Below are positions 18,109 to 30,836 of a stretch of 64,000 nucleotides of DNA, one piece after another. Every line of letters begins with the position of its first letter. Positions within the stretch are counted from its first letter, which is position 1. The DNA is taken from NCBI GenBank assembly GCA_016199985.1, contig JACQFQ010000025.1, positions 90,955 through 154,954 on the forward strand, given 5' to 3'. The translations under genes were made by a program, and so were the position numbers. The notes below the pieces were generated by a model. The model was not told the origin of the DNA and made no database searches. It saw only the letters and a program-made list of their open reading frames with translations. The stretch comes from Verrucomicrobiota bacterium. GTDB taxonomy: Bacteria > Verrucomicrobiota > Verrucomicrobiia > Limisphaerales > UBA11320.

Positions 18109-19947
18109 ATGAAACGCCTCTCGCGCATCGCAGCCTCCGCAGCCGCTCTTTACGCCTCATGCTCTCTATCCGCGAACGCCGGCAACTGGCCTGGCTGGCG
18201 GGGACCCGAAGGCACCGGCGTGGCGGCGGACGCCCGGCCGCCTGTTGAATTCGGAAAGGAAAAGAATCTCCGGTGGCGCGCCGAACTACCGGGCCCTGGA
18301 AACTCTTCCCCGATCGTTTGGGGGGACAAAGTCTACGTCTCTCAATCCCTGGACAAGGAGAAGCGCCGGGTCGTGATCTGCTTCGATCGTTCTTCGGGGA
18401 AGCAGCTCTGGACCTCAGGCGTCGCCTATGCCGACAACGAGCCCACCCAGGAGAACAATCCCTATTGCGCGGGAACCCCCGCCACCGACGGCCAGCGAGT
18501 GTATGTGTGTTTTGGATCAGCGGGCGTGGCGGCCTACGACGCCGCGGACGGCAAGGAAGCCTGGCGTCGGGATCTGGGGAAGCTCAGCCACATGTTCGGC
18601 AACGCCGTGTCGCCCGTTCTGCATGGGAATTTGTGCATTGTGAATTTTGGGCCTGATGAAAAGGCCCGACTCATCGCCCTCGACAAGTCCACGGGACAAA
18701 CCGTTTGGGAATCCACGCCGCCAAAGCCCGAAGAAAGCGAGACGCAGCAAGGCCCAGGCGGACGGGGAGGCTTCGGAGGCGGCGGGCCGCCTGGAGGACC
18801 CGGCGGAGGGCGCGGCGGTTTCGGTCCAGGGATGATGCTTGCCCCGCAGATTCTTGCCCAAGGCGACAAGGACGGAGACCACAAGCTCACCAAGGACGAG
18901 TTCGCGTCGCTCGCCGATTCGTGGTTCGACAAGCTCGACACCGAGAAAGCGGGCAAAGTGACGCAGGCCGAGTTCACAGACCGGCTCGCCACCGTGCTGC
19001 CGCCGCCGCCGGACGCGGGAAGAACCGACGGACCGCCGGGAGGCGGGGGACCTCGCGGCGGAGGCAGAGGCGGCCCCGGTCGCTTCGTGGGCCCCGGCAT
19101 GTTCACGGTCGCCGATCGCGACAAGGACGGCTCGCTGACGCGAATCGAGCTGAAGAACACCTTCGCGACATGGGCGGCGGATTGGGATATCGACAAGGCC
19201 GGCCACTTGACTGAGGAGAAGCTGCGCGATGGATTGAACACAGCGCTCCCGCGCCCCAATTTCGGCGGCCCCGGCGGAGGTCCAGGCGGACGCGGCGGAC
19301 GCGGAGGCCCCGGCGGATCTTGGAGCACTCCCCTGCTGGTTCGCGCGGAGGGACACGACGAGCTCATCGCCGTTTTCCCCAACCGTATCGTCGGCTACGA
19401 TCCCAACACCGGCAAAGAACTCTGGAGGAGCAAGGGCATCGGCGGAACCATCTACACCTCGCCTCTCTATGGGGAAGGCGCCTTGATTGGAATGAGCAGC
19501 GGGATGGGGGGCGGCGCCGCGATCGCCCTGAAGCCCGGCGGGACGGGCGACGTGTCGGAAAGCCAACGCCTCTGGAAGCAGGATCGCGTCAAGAGCAACA
19601 TGGGCTCCGGCGTGATCCACTCAGGTCTCCTTTTCACGGTAAGCCAGGACGGCATTGCCGCCTGCATGGATGTCAAAACCGGCCAGACGAAATGGGAGGA
19701 AAGACTCAAGGGCTCCGGATCGCGCGGGAGCGTTTGGTCCTCCCTGCTCCTCGCGGACGGCAGGATCTATATCCCCAACCAGGCAGGCGACGTGTTCGTC
19801 ATCAAAGCCGGACCCGTCTTCGAAGTTCTGGCGACGAATGCCCTCGGCGAATCGACCAATGCTTCGTTGGCGGCGTCGAATGGATCCCTCATTGTTCGCA
19901 CCGACAAGGCGCTCTGGTGTTTTGGAGGCGGGGCCGAGAAGCCCTGA
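18109..19947 (+). CDS. secreted PQQ-like beta-propeller protein with EF-hand insert
   Basis: Exported protein of 612 residues (signal peptide about residues 1-24). The N-terminal half-propeller has GNWPGWRGPEGTGVA, SSPIVWGDKVYVSQSLD and CFDRSSGKQLWT; more blades follow from about residue 400 (VGYDPNTGKELWRSKGIGG). Between them, about residues 205-400 hold glycine-rich stretches that alternate with calcium-binding EF-hand loops (DKDGDHKLTKDEF and DRDKDGSLTRIEL). The fold normally binds PQQ or forms a scaffold as in BamB; the Trp/Gly PQQ motifs are only partly kept, so a quinone is not assured. EF-hands point to calcium-dependent stability or assembly outside the cytoplasm. Confidence 0.85.
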   Translation: MKRLSRIAASAAALYASCSLSANAGNWPGWRGPEGTGVAADARPPVEFGKEKNLRWRAELPGPGNSSPIVWGDKVYVSQSLDKEKRRVVICFDRSSGKQLWTSGVAYADNEPTQENNPYCAGTPATDGQRVYVCFGSAGVAAYDAADGKEAWRRDLGKLSHMFGNAVSPVLHGNLCIVNFGPDEKARLIALDKSTGQTVWESTPPKPEESETQQGPGGRGGFGGGGPPGGPGGGRGGFGPGMMLAPQILAQGDKDGDHKLTKDEFASLADSWFDKLDTEKAGKVTQAEFTDRLATVLPPPPDAGRTDGPPGGGGPRGGGRGGPGRFVGPGMFTVADRDKDGSLTRIELKNTFATWAADWDIDKAGHLTEEKLRDGLNTALPRPNFGGPGGGPGGRGGRGGPGGSWSTPLLVRAEGHDELIAVFPNRIVGYDPNTGKELWRSKGIGGTIYTSPLYGEGALIGMSSGMGGGAAIALKPGGTGDVSESQRLWKQDRVKSNMGSGVIHSGLLFTVSQDGIAACMDVKTGQTKWEERLKGSGSRGSVWSSLLLADGRIYIPNQAGDVFVIKAGPVFEVLATNALGESTNASLAASNGSLIVRTDKALWCFGGGAEKP

Positions 19948-20102
19948 TTTCACCCGCTCTCCCGGCGGTTAAGCCTCTCTCCCCCTTCAGCCCCCCAGCC
20001 CTCGGCCATGCCTGGGCCCAGTAAGCCCAAAGGCGTATGGCGGGAACGCGTCGGTAGATGATACCTCTTTAAGCACGGCGAGGCCCAGCGGCCGGCCGTG
20101 TT

Positions 20103-20627
20103 ATGACGACCGAAGAAACAAAGCTGATCCGCGAATCGTTCAAGCAAGTGGAGCGTTTGTCCGATATCTTCGCCCTCACCTTCTACCAGCACCTCTTCAA
20201 CATGATTCCGGAAACCCGACCGCTCTTTGGCGATCGAATCGAATCTCAAGGCAAACGACTGCTGAACGCGCTCGCGTTCCTGGTCGACTCCTTGCGCACA
20301 TGGGAACACACCCTTCCTCAATCCCAGGCGATGCTGGAGAGGCTCCACCCCTACGGGGTGAACGAGCTTATCGGCGATCGATTTGGGGAGCTGCTGCTTT
20401 GGGCGCTGGAGGCCAATCTGGGCAGCCTCTTCACCCCGTCCGTGGGCGACGCCTGGCGGGCTTTCGCGCGCGAGATGACGCGCGCGATGGAGTCCTCGTC
20501 GGTCACGCGGACCCAGGCTCTTCCGGTGGCCGCGCGGGCGACCCCCAACGCCGCGCTTTCGCGGGAGGCGCCCCTGCCTTTGAAGCCGCGGACCTCCGGG
20601 CTAAGCGGTCCGCACGCCAAGCCCTAG
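20103..20627 (+). CDS. single-domain bacterial globin
   Basis: Globin-fold protein of 174 residues. The N-terminal helices (LIRESFKQVERLSDIFALTFYQHLFNMIPETRPLF) match flavohaemoglobin-type globins, with Gln at the distal E7 position (ESQGKRLLNAL) and the proximal histidine in ERLHPYGV, followed by FGELLLWALEANLGSLFTP. It should bind haem and O2 or NO. The C-terminal 40 residues are a Pro/Ala/Ser-rich tail without a FAD/NAD reductase domain. The last 27 bases overlap the end of the convergent TIM-barrel gene. Confidence 0.88.
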   Translation: MTTEETKLIRESFKQVERLSDIFALTFYQHLFNMIPETRPLFGDRIESQGKRLLNALAFLVDSLRTWEHTLPQSQAMLERLHPYGVNELIGDRFGELLLWALEANLGSLFTPSVGDAWRAFAREMTRAMESSSVTRTQALPVAARATPNAALSREAPLPLKPRTSGLSGPHAKP

Positions 20628-21689
20628 TTCAGCGCGGCAGTGCGCAAGGCTCCGCTCCAACTCGCCCTTCTGATACTCCTGCTCGGCGGCGTCGTTCGGA
20701 GAGCGATGAGGGTCGATCGCGCGCCCCTTCTTGGCGAGCGCGAGAAAACGGCTGAAATCGCCGGCTCGCGCCGAGCCCCAAACGTCCCAGAAGCCGGGTT
20801 TGAGATAAGCAAACTCCCGGGCAAAACCCGAGATCGTCTCGATATGAACCGGCGCCGAAGGGCAAAGTTCGCGGTAGCGCTTGAAATAGGTTTTCCAATC
20901 GACGATCCCCTCCCCCATCGCGGTCCATTGCACCTTCGCCCCATCGGCGTATTCCCAGATCATCGAGTCGCGCATGCTGCTCGTCACGGTGTAGGGCCCG
21001 AGGTTCTCGAGGTTCGCGACGGGATCCTCCAGAGTCCAGCAGGCGTTGCCTGGATCAATATTCACGCCCACATAGTCCTTCCCGGCCTGCTCCACCAGCG
21101 ACACGAGCTCGCGCGAGTGCATGTCCCCGGCGTGGTTCTCCACCGCGATCTTCACCCCATAGTCCACCGCGCGACTGCGCAGCGCCTGGCACACCTTCAC
21201 CGTGTCGGCGATGCGCGCCTCGATCCCGCCGGGGGTCTTCCGATCCTCGCCCGTTCCCAGAACCACCCTGAGGACGGGCGAGCCGAGATCCCTCGCCGCC
21301 TTCAAGCCCAGCGCCAGGTGCTCCTCGGCGGAACCCCACTTGTTCCGAAACGCCTTCGATGTCGGGCAGATGCTCCACGTCCCCAACTGCACATCCACCC
21401 CCAAGCCGCTGGCGCGCGCGCGCAGCTCGGTCAGGCGGGCGGTCTCGAAGCTCTCGAGCGCGTCGAGATCCGTAATGAACAACGAGTCGACCTTCTGCTT
21501 CGCGGCGTAATCGATCAGCGCCGACGCCTTCCACTTCATCGCGCGAACCGCGAAGTTGTCGTAGCCGAGCTTCAGTCGCGTCGGCGCGCCTTCCGCCGCC
21601 GGTGCGCGCAAGGCGGGCGCAAGGATCGGCGCGGCGGACGCAAGAAGCAGGGCCTTGGAGAAATCGCGGCGGGTCACAGGTTTCATCAT
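20601..21689 (-). CDS. Tat-exported sugar phosphate isomerase/epimerase-like TIM-barrel protein
   Basis: Protein of about 362 residues starting MMKPVTRRDFSKALLLASAAP, a twin-arginine signal, so it is folded in the cytoplasm before export. The mature part is an AP-endonuclease-2/xylose-isomerase-like barrel, with the metal-ligand regions SPVLRVVLGTGED, VKIAVENHAGDMHS and YVGVNIDPGNACW and the late HIETISGFAREF. Family members isomerise sugars or inosose. No substrate can be named. A further in-frame ATG lies 21 codons upstream but spoils the Tat signal. Confidence 0.85.
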   Translation of the reverse strand: MMKPVTRRDFSKALLLASAAPILAPALRAPAAEGAPTRLKLGYDNFAVRAMKWKASALIDYAAKQKVDSLFITDLDALESFETARLTELRARASGLGVDVQLGTWSICPTSKAFRNKWGSAEEHLALGLKAARDLGSPVLRVVLGTGEDRKTPGGIEARIADTVKVCQALRSRAVDYGVKIAVENHAGDMHSRELVSLVEQAGKDYVGVNIDPGNACWTLEDPVANLENLGPYTVTSSMRDSMIWEYADGAKVQWTAMGEGIVDWKTYFKRYRELCPSAPVHIETISGFAREFAYLKPGFWDVWGSARAGDFSRFLALAKKGRAIDPHRSPNDAAEQEYQKGELERSLAHCRAELGLGVRTA

Positions 21690-21761
21690 AAGAGGGGCAT
21701 GAACTGGCTTCGAAAAACCATCAACAGCGGAGGGTGAAAAGGCAATGCGCATTTGCCGCGG

Positions 21762-23612
21762 TCAAGCCTGCTTCGCGGCGAGCAGCTCGGTGAGCAGCTG
21801 GTTCGATCGCTTCAGCATCTCGCGCGGATCCTCAAGCAATCCGGCGGCGATCCGCGCGTTGTCGAACAATTGCTCGGCGACCTTCCCCGCCAGCGCCGCG
21901 TCCTTCTGCCGAAGCGCGTCCAACTGAGCGAGCAGGACATGCGCGGGATTGAACTCGAAGTCCGATTTCGAAGCCTCCAATCCTCCGGCGTCCCGCTTCG
22001 CGCTCCGCAGCATGCGGCGCATCGAGGCGGTCATGTATTTGTTGCTGTCGACCGCGAGGACGGGGCTGTCCAGCAGGCGCTTCGAAAGCCGAACCTCGTT
22101 CACTTTCTCTCCCAGGGTCTCCTTCATCCACCGCGCCAGCGCCCCGGCCTGCTCGTCGCTGAGTCCCGACGACGGCTTGTCCGAAAGGTCCAAGTCCGCC
22201 TTCTCCGCCAGGCGCAGCGGCTTGTCGTCGAAGCGGTCGAGATGCTCCACGACGAACTCGTCCCAGGGATCCTGCAGAAGCAGCACTTCAAACTTCCGCG
22301 CCGCGAACACTTCGTAGAACGGGCTGCTGAGCCCGGACTCCCGCGAGGTGGCGAGCAGGCAATAGATCTCCTTCTGATCGGCTGGCATCCGCTTCACGTA
22401 GTCGGCCAGCGATGTGTGGACTCCCGCGTCCAGCGCGGAGCTCTCGTAGCGCAGCAGCTTCCCGAGGCCCTGCTTATGGGCCGCGTCCGTCACAACGCCT
22501 TCCTTCAGGAACCGGCTGTACTCCCCGTAAAACTTCCTGTAGGTCTCCGGATCCTTCTCGGCCGTCTCCTCCAGCATTTTCAGGAAACGCCCCGTGAGCG
22601 CCTTGTTCAAGCGCTGCATGAGGCTGCTGTCCTGCATGGTCTCACGCGAGATATTCAGCGGCAGGTCTTCGCTGTCGACGACGCCTCGCAGAAACCGAAG
22701 CCAATCCGGGAACAGGTGCTTGGCCTTGGACTGAATGAGGACCTTGCGGCAATAGAGATTCACCTCCGACTCCATCCGCCCCAGCCCCATGCTCTCGAAG
22801 TTCGTCTGCGGCACGAACAGGAGCGATTGAATCGCCAGTGGCGCGTCAGCCGTGAAGTGAAGACGCAGGAGCGCGGGCTGGTGGTCGTGTCCGAGGAACT
22901 GGTAGAACTCGTTGTATTCGTCTTCCTTGATCTCGGAGCGATTCCGTGTCCACAGCGCCTGAACCGTGTTGAGCCGCTTGCCGTTCAACTCGATCGGGAT
23001 GGGCACGAACGCCGAGTAGCGACGGATGATGGCCTCGAGCGTGGACTCCTGGGCATAGGTGGCCGCGTCGGACTTGAGCTTCAGCGCGATCTCGGTGCCG
23101 CGCTGCGGGCGACTGGAGGCCTCCAGCTCATAACCGGTCGTCCCCTGGCTCACCCAGCGGCACGCGACGCCGTCGGGCTGATGGGGCCGGCTCTCCACCG
23201 TCACCTGCTCCGCCACCATGAACGCGGCGTAGAAACCGACGCCGAACTGGCCGATCAATTTCGCGTCCGCCCTCTTCTCCTCCGCCAACCCCTTGAGGAA
23301 AGCCTTCGTGCCGGAGTGGGCGATCGTTCCGAGGTTCTCCACCAGGTCCTCGCGGCTCATCCCAATCCCGCTGTCGATAAATCGCACCGTGCCCTCCTTT
23401 TCGTCGGTCTTGACCTGGATGAGCAGGGGCGCGTCCGGATCGACGATGGCCTGGCCCGATGCCTGAAGGAATCGGAGCTTCTCGCAGGCGTCCGCCGCGT
23501 TCGAGATCAGCTCCCGAACGAAAATCTCGCGATCGGTGTAAAGACTGTGAATGACGATGTCCAGCAGCTGCTGGATTTCGGCCTGGAACGAATGCTTTTC
23601 CGGAATGCTCAT
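21762..23612 (-). CDS. htpG: Hsp90 family molecular chaperone HtpG
   Basis: ATP-driven chaperone dimer of 616 residues in the cytoplasm. The GHKL ATP site is complete: ELISNAADACEKLRFL, DSGIGMSREDLVENLGTIA, SGTKAF and GQFGVGFYAAFMVAE. The middle-domain catalytic region has LPLNISRETMQ, and the C-terminal dimerisation helices are present. Length is near the bacterial norm (about 620-630). It lies 72 bases downstream of the Tat TIM-barrel gene start on the same strand and is read first. The start is divergent from a membrane-protein gene. Confidence 0.97.
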   Translation of the reverse strand: MSIPEKHSFQAEIQQLLDIVIHSLYTDREIFVRELISNAADACEKLRFLQASGQAIVDPDAPLLIQVKTDEKEGTVRFIDSGIGMSREDLVENLGTIAHSGTKAFLKGLAEEKRADAKLIGQFGVGFYAAFMVAEQVTVESRPHQPDGVACRWVSQGTTGYELEASSRPQRGTEIALKLKSDAATYAQESTLEAIIRRYSAFVPIPIELNGKRLNTVQALWTRNRSEIKEDEYNEFYQFLGHDHQPALLRLHFTADAPLAIQSLLFVPQTNFESMGLGRMESEVNLYCRKVLIQSKAKHLFPDWLRFLRGVVDSEDLPLNISRETMQDSSLMQRLNKALTGRFLKMLEETAEKDPETYRKFYGEYSRFLKEGVVTDAAHKQGLGKLLRYESSALDAGVHTSLADYVKRMPADQKEIYCLLATSRESGLSSPFYEVFAARKFEVLLLQDPWDEFVVEHLDRFDDKPLRLAEKADLDLSDKPSSGLSDEQAGALARWMKETLGEKVNEVRLSKRLLDSPVLAVDSNKYMTASMRRMLRSAKRDAGGLEASKSDFEFNPAHVLLAQLDALRQKDAALAGKVAEQLFDNARIAAGLLEDPREMLKRSNQLLTELLAAKQA

Positions 23613-23706
23613 AAACGGGCCAACCCTAAGAACCCGGCGCCGCAGGAGTCAAGGGCATCGCAAACTCCCATTTGCCAATCACGTCTTTGCTATGCAAAGC
23701 TGCCGC

Positions 23707-24321
23707 ATGAACTCGAAGGAAGCCGCGCAGCACCTGGAGGTCATCCGGACCTTGATGGAGCGATCCGCCGTCTATCGCCTGGCGCTCGCGCCCCCGATGG
23801 TGCTCGCCGGGAATCTCGGCACTCTGGGCGCCCTGCTGGCGCTCCGACTCCACGTGGAGTCCGGTCCCAGGTTCGCGCTGTTCTGGATGTCGGTGTGCCT
23901 TCTCGCGATCCTGGGCGCGCTCTTCCTCACCCGCCGCCAGGCCATGGGCGCGGGCGAACCGCTTTGGTCCATGCCCGCGCGACGCGTCGTCTTCGCCGCG
24001 CTGCCCGCCCTGATTCTCGGAGGAGCCAGCGGACTGATCGCCCACCTTTCCGGGGCCGGCTCCCTCCGTGGAGCGTCGTTGTGGCTCGGATTCTACGGAT
24101 GCGCCCTGCACGCCGCGGGATTCTTCACCGTGCGCGGCATGCGATTGATGGGCCTGATGCTCATCGCGCTCGCGCTCCTCGGCCTTCTCATCGACGCCGA
24201 AATGATCCCCATCACCCTCAAAAGTCCGGGCAACTTCATGATGGGCCTCGGCTTCGGGATATCCCATCTCGCCTACGCCGCCTACCTGAAATGGACGGAG
24301 CCCAAAGCAGGACTGCCTTGA
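23707..24321 (+). CDS. five- to six-helix integral membrane protein, unknown function
   Basis: Membrane protein of 204 residues, starting MNSKEAAQHLEVIRTLMERS, an amphipathic N-terminal helix, followed by about five hydrophobic segments (PPMVLAGNLGTLGALLALRL, FALFWMSVCLLAILGALFL, VVFAALPALILGGASGLIA, GASLWLGFYGCALHAAGFF, LMGLMLIALALLGLL). No transport or enzyme motif is seen. Its TGA stop overlaps the TTG start of the next gene, a winged-helix regulator, so the pair forms a coupled unit. This layout suggests that the regulator controls or senses the membrane protein. Confidence 0.8.
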   Translation: MNSKEAAQHLEVIRTLMERSAVYRLALAPPMVLAGNLGTLGALLALRLHVESGPRFALFWMSVCLLAILGALFLTRRQAMGAGEPLWSMPARRVVFAALPALILGGASGLIAHLSGAGSLRGASLWLGFYGCALHAAGFFTVRGMRLMGLMLIALALLGLLIDAEMIPITLKSPGNFMMGLGFGISHLAYAAYLKWTEPKAGLP

Positions 24322-24632
24322 ATCCAGACATGTTCATGCAGTTGGATCGGCTGATCCACGAAAAGGGCCGCCTCGCGATCCTCGCCCTCCTCGCGGCGTC
24401 GCCCCAGGCCAGCTACTCCGAAATCCGGGACAACCTCGGGATGACCGACGGCAATGTCACCAGCCACTTGAGGACCCTCCATCAGGCGGGCTACGTCGCG
24501 ATCATCAAGAGCCTTGAGGCCGGACGCCCCATGACCAGCTACTCCCTCACACGCCTCGGACGCTCCGCCTTCACCGATTACCTCAAGGCCCTCGAAAGAG
24601 CCCTTCTGCGCGCCAAGCAATCCCTGGAATAG
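24318..24632 (+). CDS. winged-helix transcriptional regulator
   Basis: Small DNA-binding protein of about 104 residues. The fold is a MarR/ArsR-like winged helix: GRLAILALLAASPQASYSEI, the recognition helix MTDGNVTSHLRTLHQAGYV and the wing AGRPMTSYSLTRLG, followed by a C-terminal helix. The start is taken as the TTG at 24318, which overlaps the previous stop (TTGA) and has AGGA five bases upstream; the ATG at 24330 is the alternative. Sequences of this type (DNA-binding domain with YxLT..G) often sit next to a small membrane partner as here. Confidence 0.88.
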   Translation: MNPDMFMQLDRLIHEKGRLAILALLAASPQASYSEIRDNLGMTDGNVTSHLRTLHQAGYVAIIKSLEAGRPMTSYSLTRLGRSAFTDYLKALERALLRAKQSLE

Positions 24633-24681
24633 ATCGACAAAAAGTTTTGAACAGTTCTCCCTGCGCAAGGTCGATGGCTTT

Positions 24682-25572
24682 GTGACGCAAAGTTACATCA
24701 AGATCGTGCGAGCCGAGCACTTGGGGATGTGCTTTGGCGTTCGGGACGCCATTGCCTTGGCGAAATCGCACGCGGCCCACGGACCGGTGACGGTCCTCGG
24801 GCCCTTGGCGCACAATCCGGCGGTGGTGGCTGATCTCAACGCCCTGGGGGTGCGGGTGGATCCGTCGCCTGGCGGGATCCCGGGGGGAACGGGGCCCCTG
24901 ATGATCACGGCGCACGGCGCCTCGAAACGGCGCCTCGCGGCGCTGGAGGCGACCGGGCGGCCGGTGATCGAGGCGACCTGCCCCCTGGTGCGCGCGGCGC
25001 ACCGGGCTTTGGAAAAGCTCGCGGCGGAGGGGTGCTTTCCGGTGGTCATCGGCCAGAGGGATCATGTGGAGGTGCGGGGGATGACCGAGGACTTCGACGA
25101 GCACGCGGTGATTCTCAACGACGCGGACGTCGACGCGCTGCCCGCGATGGCCCGGTTCGGAATCGTCGCGCAGACCACGCAACCCATCGAGAAGGTGCGA
25201 CGACTTGTGGAGCGGTGTCGCGAGCGCTTCCCGGCGTCCGAGGTTCGATACCTGGACACCGTGTGTTCTCCCACCAAGTCCCGACAACAAGCGGCTGTCG
25301 CCCTCGCGCAACGGTGTCATCGCGTGCTCGTCATCGGAGGCCGGAACAGCAACAACACCCAGGAACTGGTTGCGACCTGCTCGCTGCACTGCGAGCGGGT
25401 TCATCACATCGAGAGCGCGGAGGAGCTCCGGGCAACTTGGTTCGAAGCCGGCGAAACCGTGGGCGTCACCGCCGGCACATCGACCCCCGACTCGGTGATT
25501 GACGCTGTGGAGCGGTGGCTGGAAGAGTTTAACCGCTTCCAATCGAAGCTGCATTCAACCGATGGACGCTAA
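24682..25572 (+). CDS. ispH: 4-hydroxy-3-methylbut-2-enyl diphosphate reductase
   Basis: Last enzyme of the MEP isoprenoid pathway; it reduces HMBPP to IPP and DMAPP with a 4Fe-4S cluster. The 296-residue protein keeps the three cluster cysteines: C17 in GMCFGVRDA, C100 in EATCPLV and C195 in DTVCSPTKSRQ. Active-site elements H128/E130 (DHVEVRG), QTTQP and VIGGRNSNNT are present, as is AGTSTPDSVIDAV. The start codon is GTG. It overlaps the start of the DUF1361 membrane-protein gene by 11 bases. Confidence 0.96.
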   Translation: MTQSYIKIVRAEHLGMCFGVRDAIALAKSHAAHGPVTVLGPLAHNPAVVADLNALGVRVDPSPGGIPGGTGPLMITAHGASKRRLAALEATGRPVIEATCPLVRAAHRALEKLAAEGCFPVVIGQRDHVEVRGMTEDFDEHAVILNDADVDALPAMARFGIVAQTTQPIEKVRRLVERCRERFPASEVRYLDTVCSPTKSRQQAAVALAQRCHRVLVIGGRNSNNTQELVATCSLHCERVHHIESAEELRATWFEAGETVGVTAGTSTPDSVIDAVERWLEEFNRFQSKLHSTDGR

Positions 25573-26416
25573 CGTCGATTCCAAGAGCATGACAGAACGC
25601 GCGGACTCCAAACCGAGCCCATCGGCCGCCGCGGCGAAACTGGCGGTGCTGCCGGATCCAAGCCCCGAGACCACGCCGCCGCCTTCCCCGCGATGGAACA
25701 TCAGCTCGCTCCTCCGAAAGTGCGACCAGCTTGTGGGAGTCCCCATCGCGCGCCACGCCGCGCCCTGCCTCGTCGCGTCCGCCCTCGCCTGCCTCATCGT
25801 CGCCTCCGAGAACATTATCGGCCCCCGGCACCGCCAGTGGTACCTGGTTTACAACCTCATCCTCGCCTGGATCCCCCTGGGCTGGGCCTGCCTGGTCGTT
25901 CGCATGTCGCGCCAGGAGGTTCGCAATCCTTTCATCTTTTGGTCCTGCGCCGTCCTCTGGCTGCTCTTTCTGCCCAATGCGCCGTATCTCTTCACGGACT
26001 TGGTGCACCTGCTTGGAAAGTCCCTGCCCTATTACTGGTCGGACATGATGAAGATCCTCCTGTTCGCGCTGGCGGGCATGACGGCGGGACTGCTGTCCCT
26101 GCGTCTCATGCACGCGCTGGTGGAAGCCGCGTTCGGCCGGTGGATGGGGTGGGGCTTTGTGGCGGCAATCTCAGCGCTGAGCTCCATGGGGGTCGCGCTG
26201 GGAAGATTCAACCGATGGAACAGCTGGGACGTTCTGCGGCAGCCGACGTCGGTGCTCCGTGACGCGTTCGATTTCACGCAGATCACCTACGTCACGAACC
26301 CGAAAGGCCTGTTTGCGGTCTTCCTGGCCGCCCTTGTCTTTTGCTTCTATCTGATCCTGTTCGGATTCGAGGAACCCGCGGACGGAACGAAGCCGAAGGA
26401 CTCAACGGCCCGCTAA
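25562..26416 (+). CDS. DUF1361-family membrane protein
   Basis: Membrane protein of about 284 residues. A Ser/Pro-rich N-terminus (about 60 residues) precedes six or so hydrophobic helices. The family block WLLFLPNAPYLFTDLVHL is clear, as is the later ISALSSMGVALGRFNRWNSWD. Function is unknown. The start overlaps the end of ispH; an ATG at 25589 is an alternative, as the Ser/Pro-rich leader is poorly conserved in such proteins. The 3' end overlaps the end of the convergent atpC by four bases. Confidence 0.85.
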   Translation: MDANVDSKSMTERADSKPSPSAAAAKLAVLPDPSPETTPPPSPRWNISSLLRKCDQLVGVPIARHAAPCLVASALACLIVASENIIGPRHRQWYLVYNLILAWIPLGWACLVVRMSRQEVRNPFIFWSCAVLWLLFLPNAPYLFTDLVHLLGKSLPYYWSDMMKILLFALAGMTAGLLSLRLMHALVEAAFGRWMGWGFVAAISALSSMGVALGRFNRWNSWDVLRQPTSVLRDAFDFTQITYVTNPKGLFAVFLAALVFCFYLILFGFEEPADGTKPKDSTAR

Positions 26417-26817
26417 CCGCGATGGCGCCGCTTGACCTTGAGCTGCGCCAGAGAGTGAGCCAGGGCCGCCGTGACCGAGGCGGTCTCCTCGGAGCTGAGC
26501 TTCTCGTTCATCCGCGCTTCCGCGCGCTTGCGGGCTTCCTCGGCTTTCATCTCGTCGATGTCGTCGGCCTTGATGGCCATGTCGGTGAGAATCGCGACGC
26601 GATCGCCGGTGATCTCCACGAACCCGTCGCCCACGGCGAGATGCTGCGACTGGCCGCCCTTCCTCGCGATGACTTCGCCCGCCACGACCTGTGTCATCAG
26701 GGGAACGTGGTTGGGGAAGATGCCCATCTCGCCCTCGCTGCCGGGCAGGGTCACCATGTCGACGGTTTCAGAGTAGATCCTCGCCTCGGGCGTCACGATT
26801 TCCAGCTTGAGCGGCAT
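26413..26817 (-). CDS. atpC: F1Fo ATP synthase epsilon subunit
   Basis: Epsilon subunit of the F1 central stalk, 134 residues. The N-terminal beta-sandwich starts MPLKLEIVTPEARIYSETVDMVTLPGSEGEMGIFPNHVPL, with the GEMGIFPNH signature. The C-terminal helical hairpin (EARKRAEARMNEKLSSEE) can inhibit ATP hydrolysis. It is the last gene of the operon, separated from atpD by 91 bases that contain a terminator-like hairpin, so it may be made in lower amount. Confidence 0.96.
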   Translation of the reverse strand: MPLKLEIVTPEARIYSETVDMVTLPGSEGEMGIFPNHVPLMTQVVAGEVIARKGGQSQHLAVGDGFVEITGDRVAILTDMAIKADDIDEMKAEEARKRAEARMNEKLSSEETASVTAALAHSLAQLKVKRRHRG

Positions 26818-26844
26818 GGTGTTTTTCGGCTTCGACTGCGGTTG

Positions 26845-26897
26845 AAAAAAGAGGCGGCGGGCCCGACCGACGACACAACGCCGTCAGCCAACCCGCC
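26845..26897 (-). terminator. terminator-like hairpin between atpD and atpC
   Basis: On the minus strand, GGCGGG and CCCGCC (26856-26897) close a stem whose inner arms GGCTGACG and CGTCGGTC also pair (two G-U pairs). A six-base T-run begins five bases after the stem. This looks like an intrinsic terminator or attenuator placed inside the operon, directly before the last gene. Confidence 0.5.
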
Positions 26898-26908
26898 TCG
26901 AATCATCC

Positions 26909-29250
<2,342 letters not shown>

Positions 29251-29259
29251 GAGGGCTCG

Positions 29260-30792
<1,533 letters not shown>

Positions 30793-30836
30793 AGTTCTGT
30801 GGCTTTTTGGAAAGTCAGTTCGGTTTCGTCGATGGG

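Noticed and set aside
18700..19320. Gly-rich DNA taken as a tandem repeat or CRISPR-like array
   Set aside because: It is coding sequence for Gly-rich linkers between EF-hands; no regular repeat-spacer units are present anywhere in the window.
21753..24302. Long plus-strand frame of nearly 900 codons
   Set aside because: Antisense to htpG over most of its length; only its last part (24318-24632) is a real gene, the winged-helix regulator.
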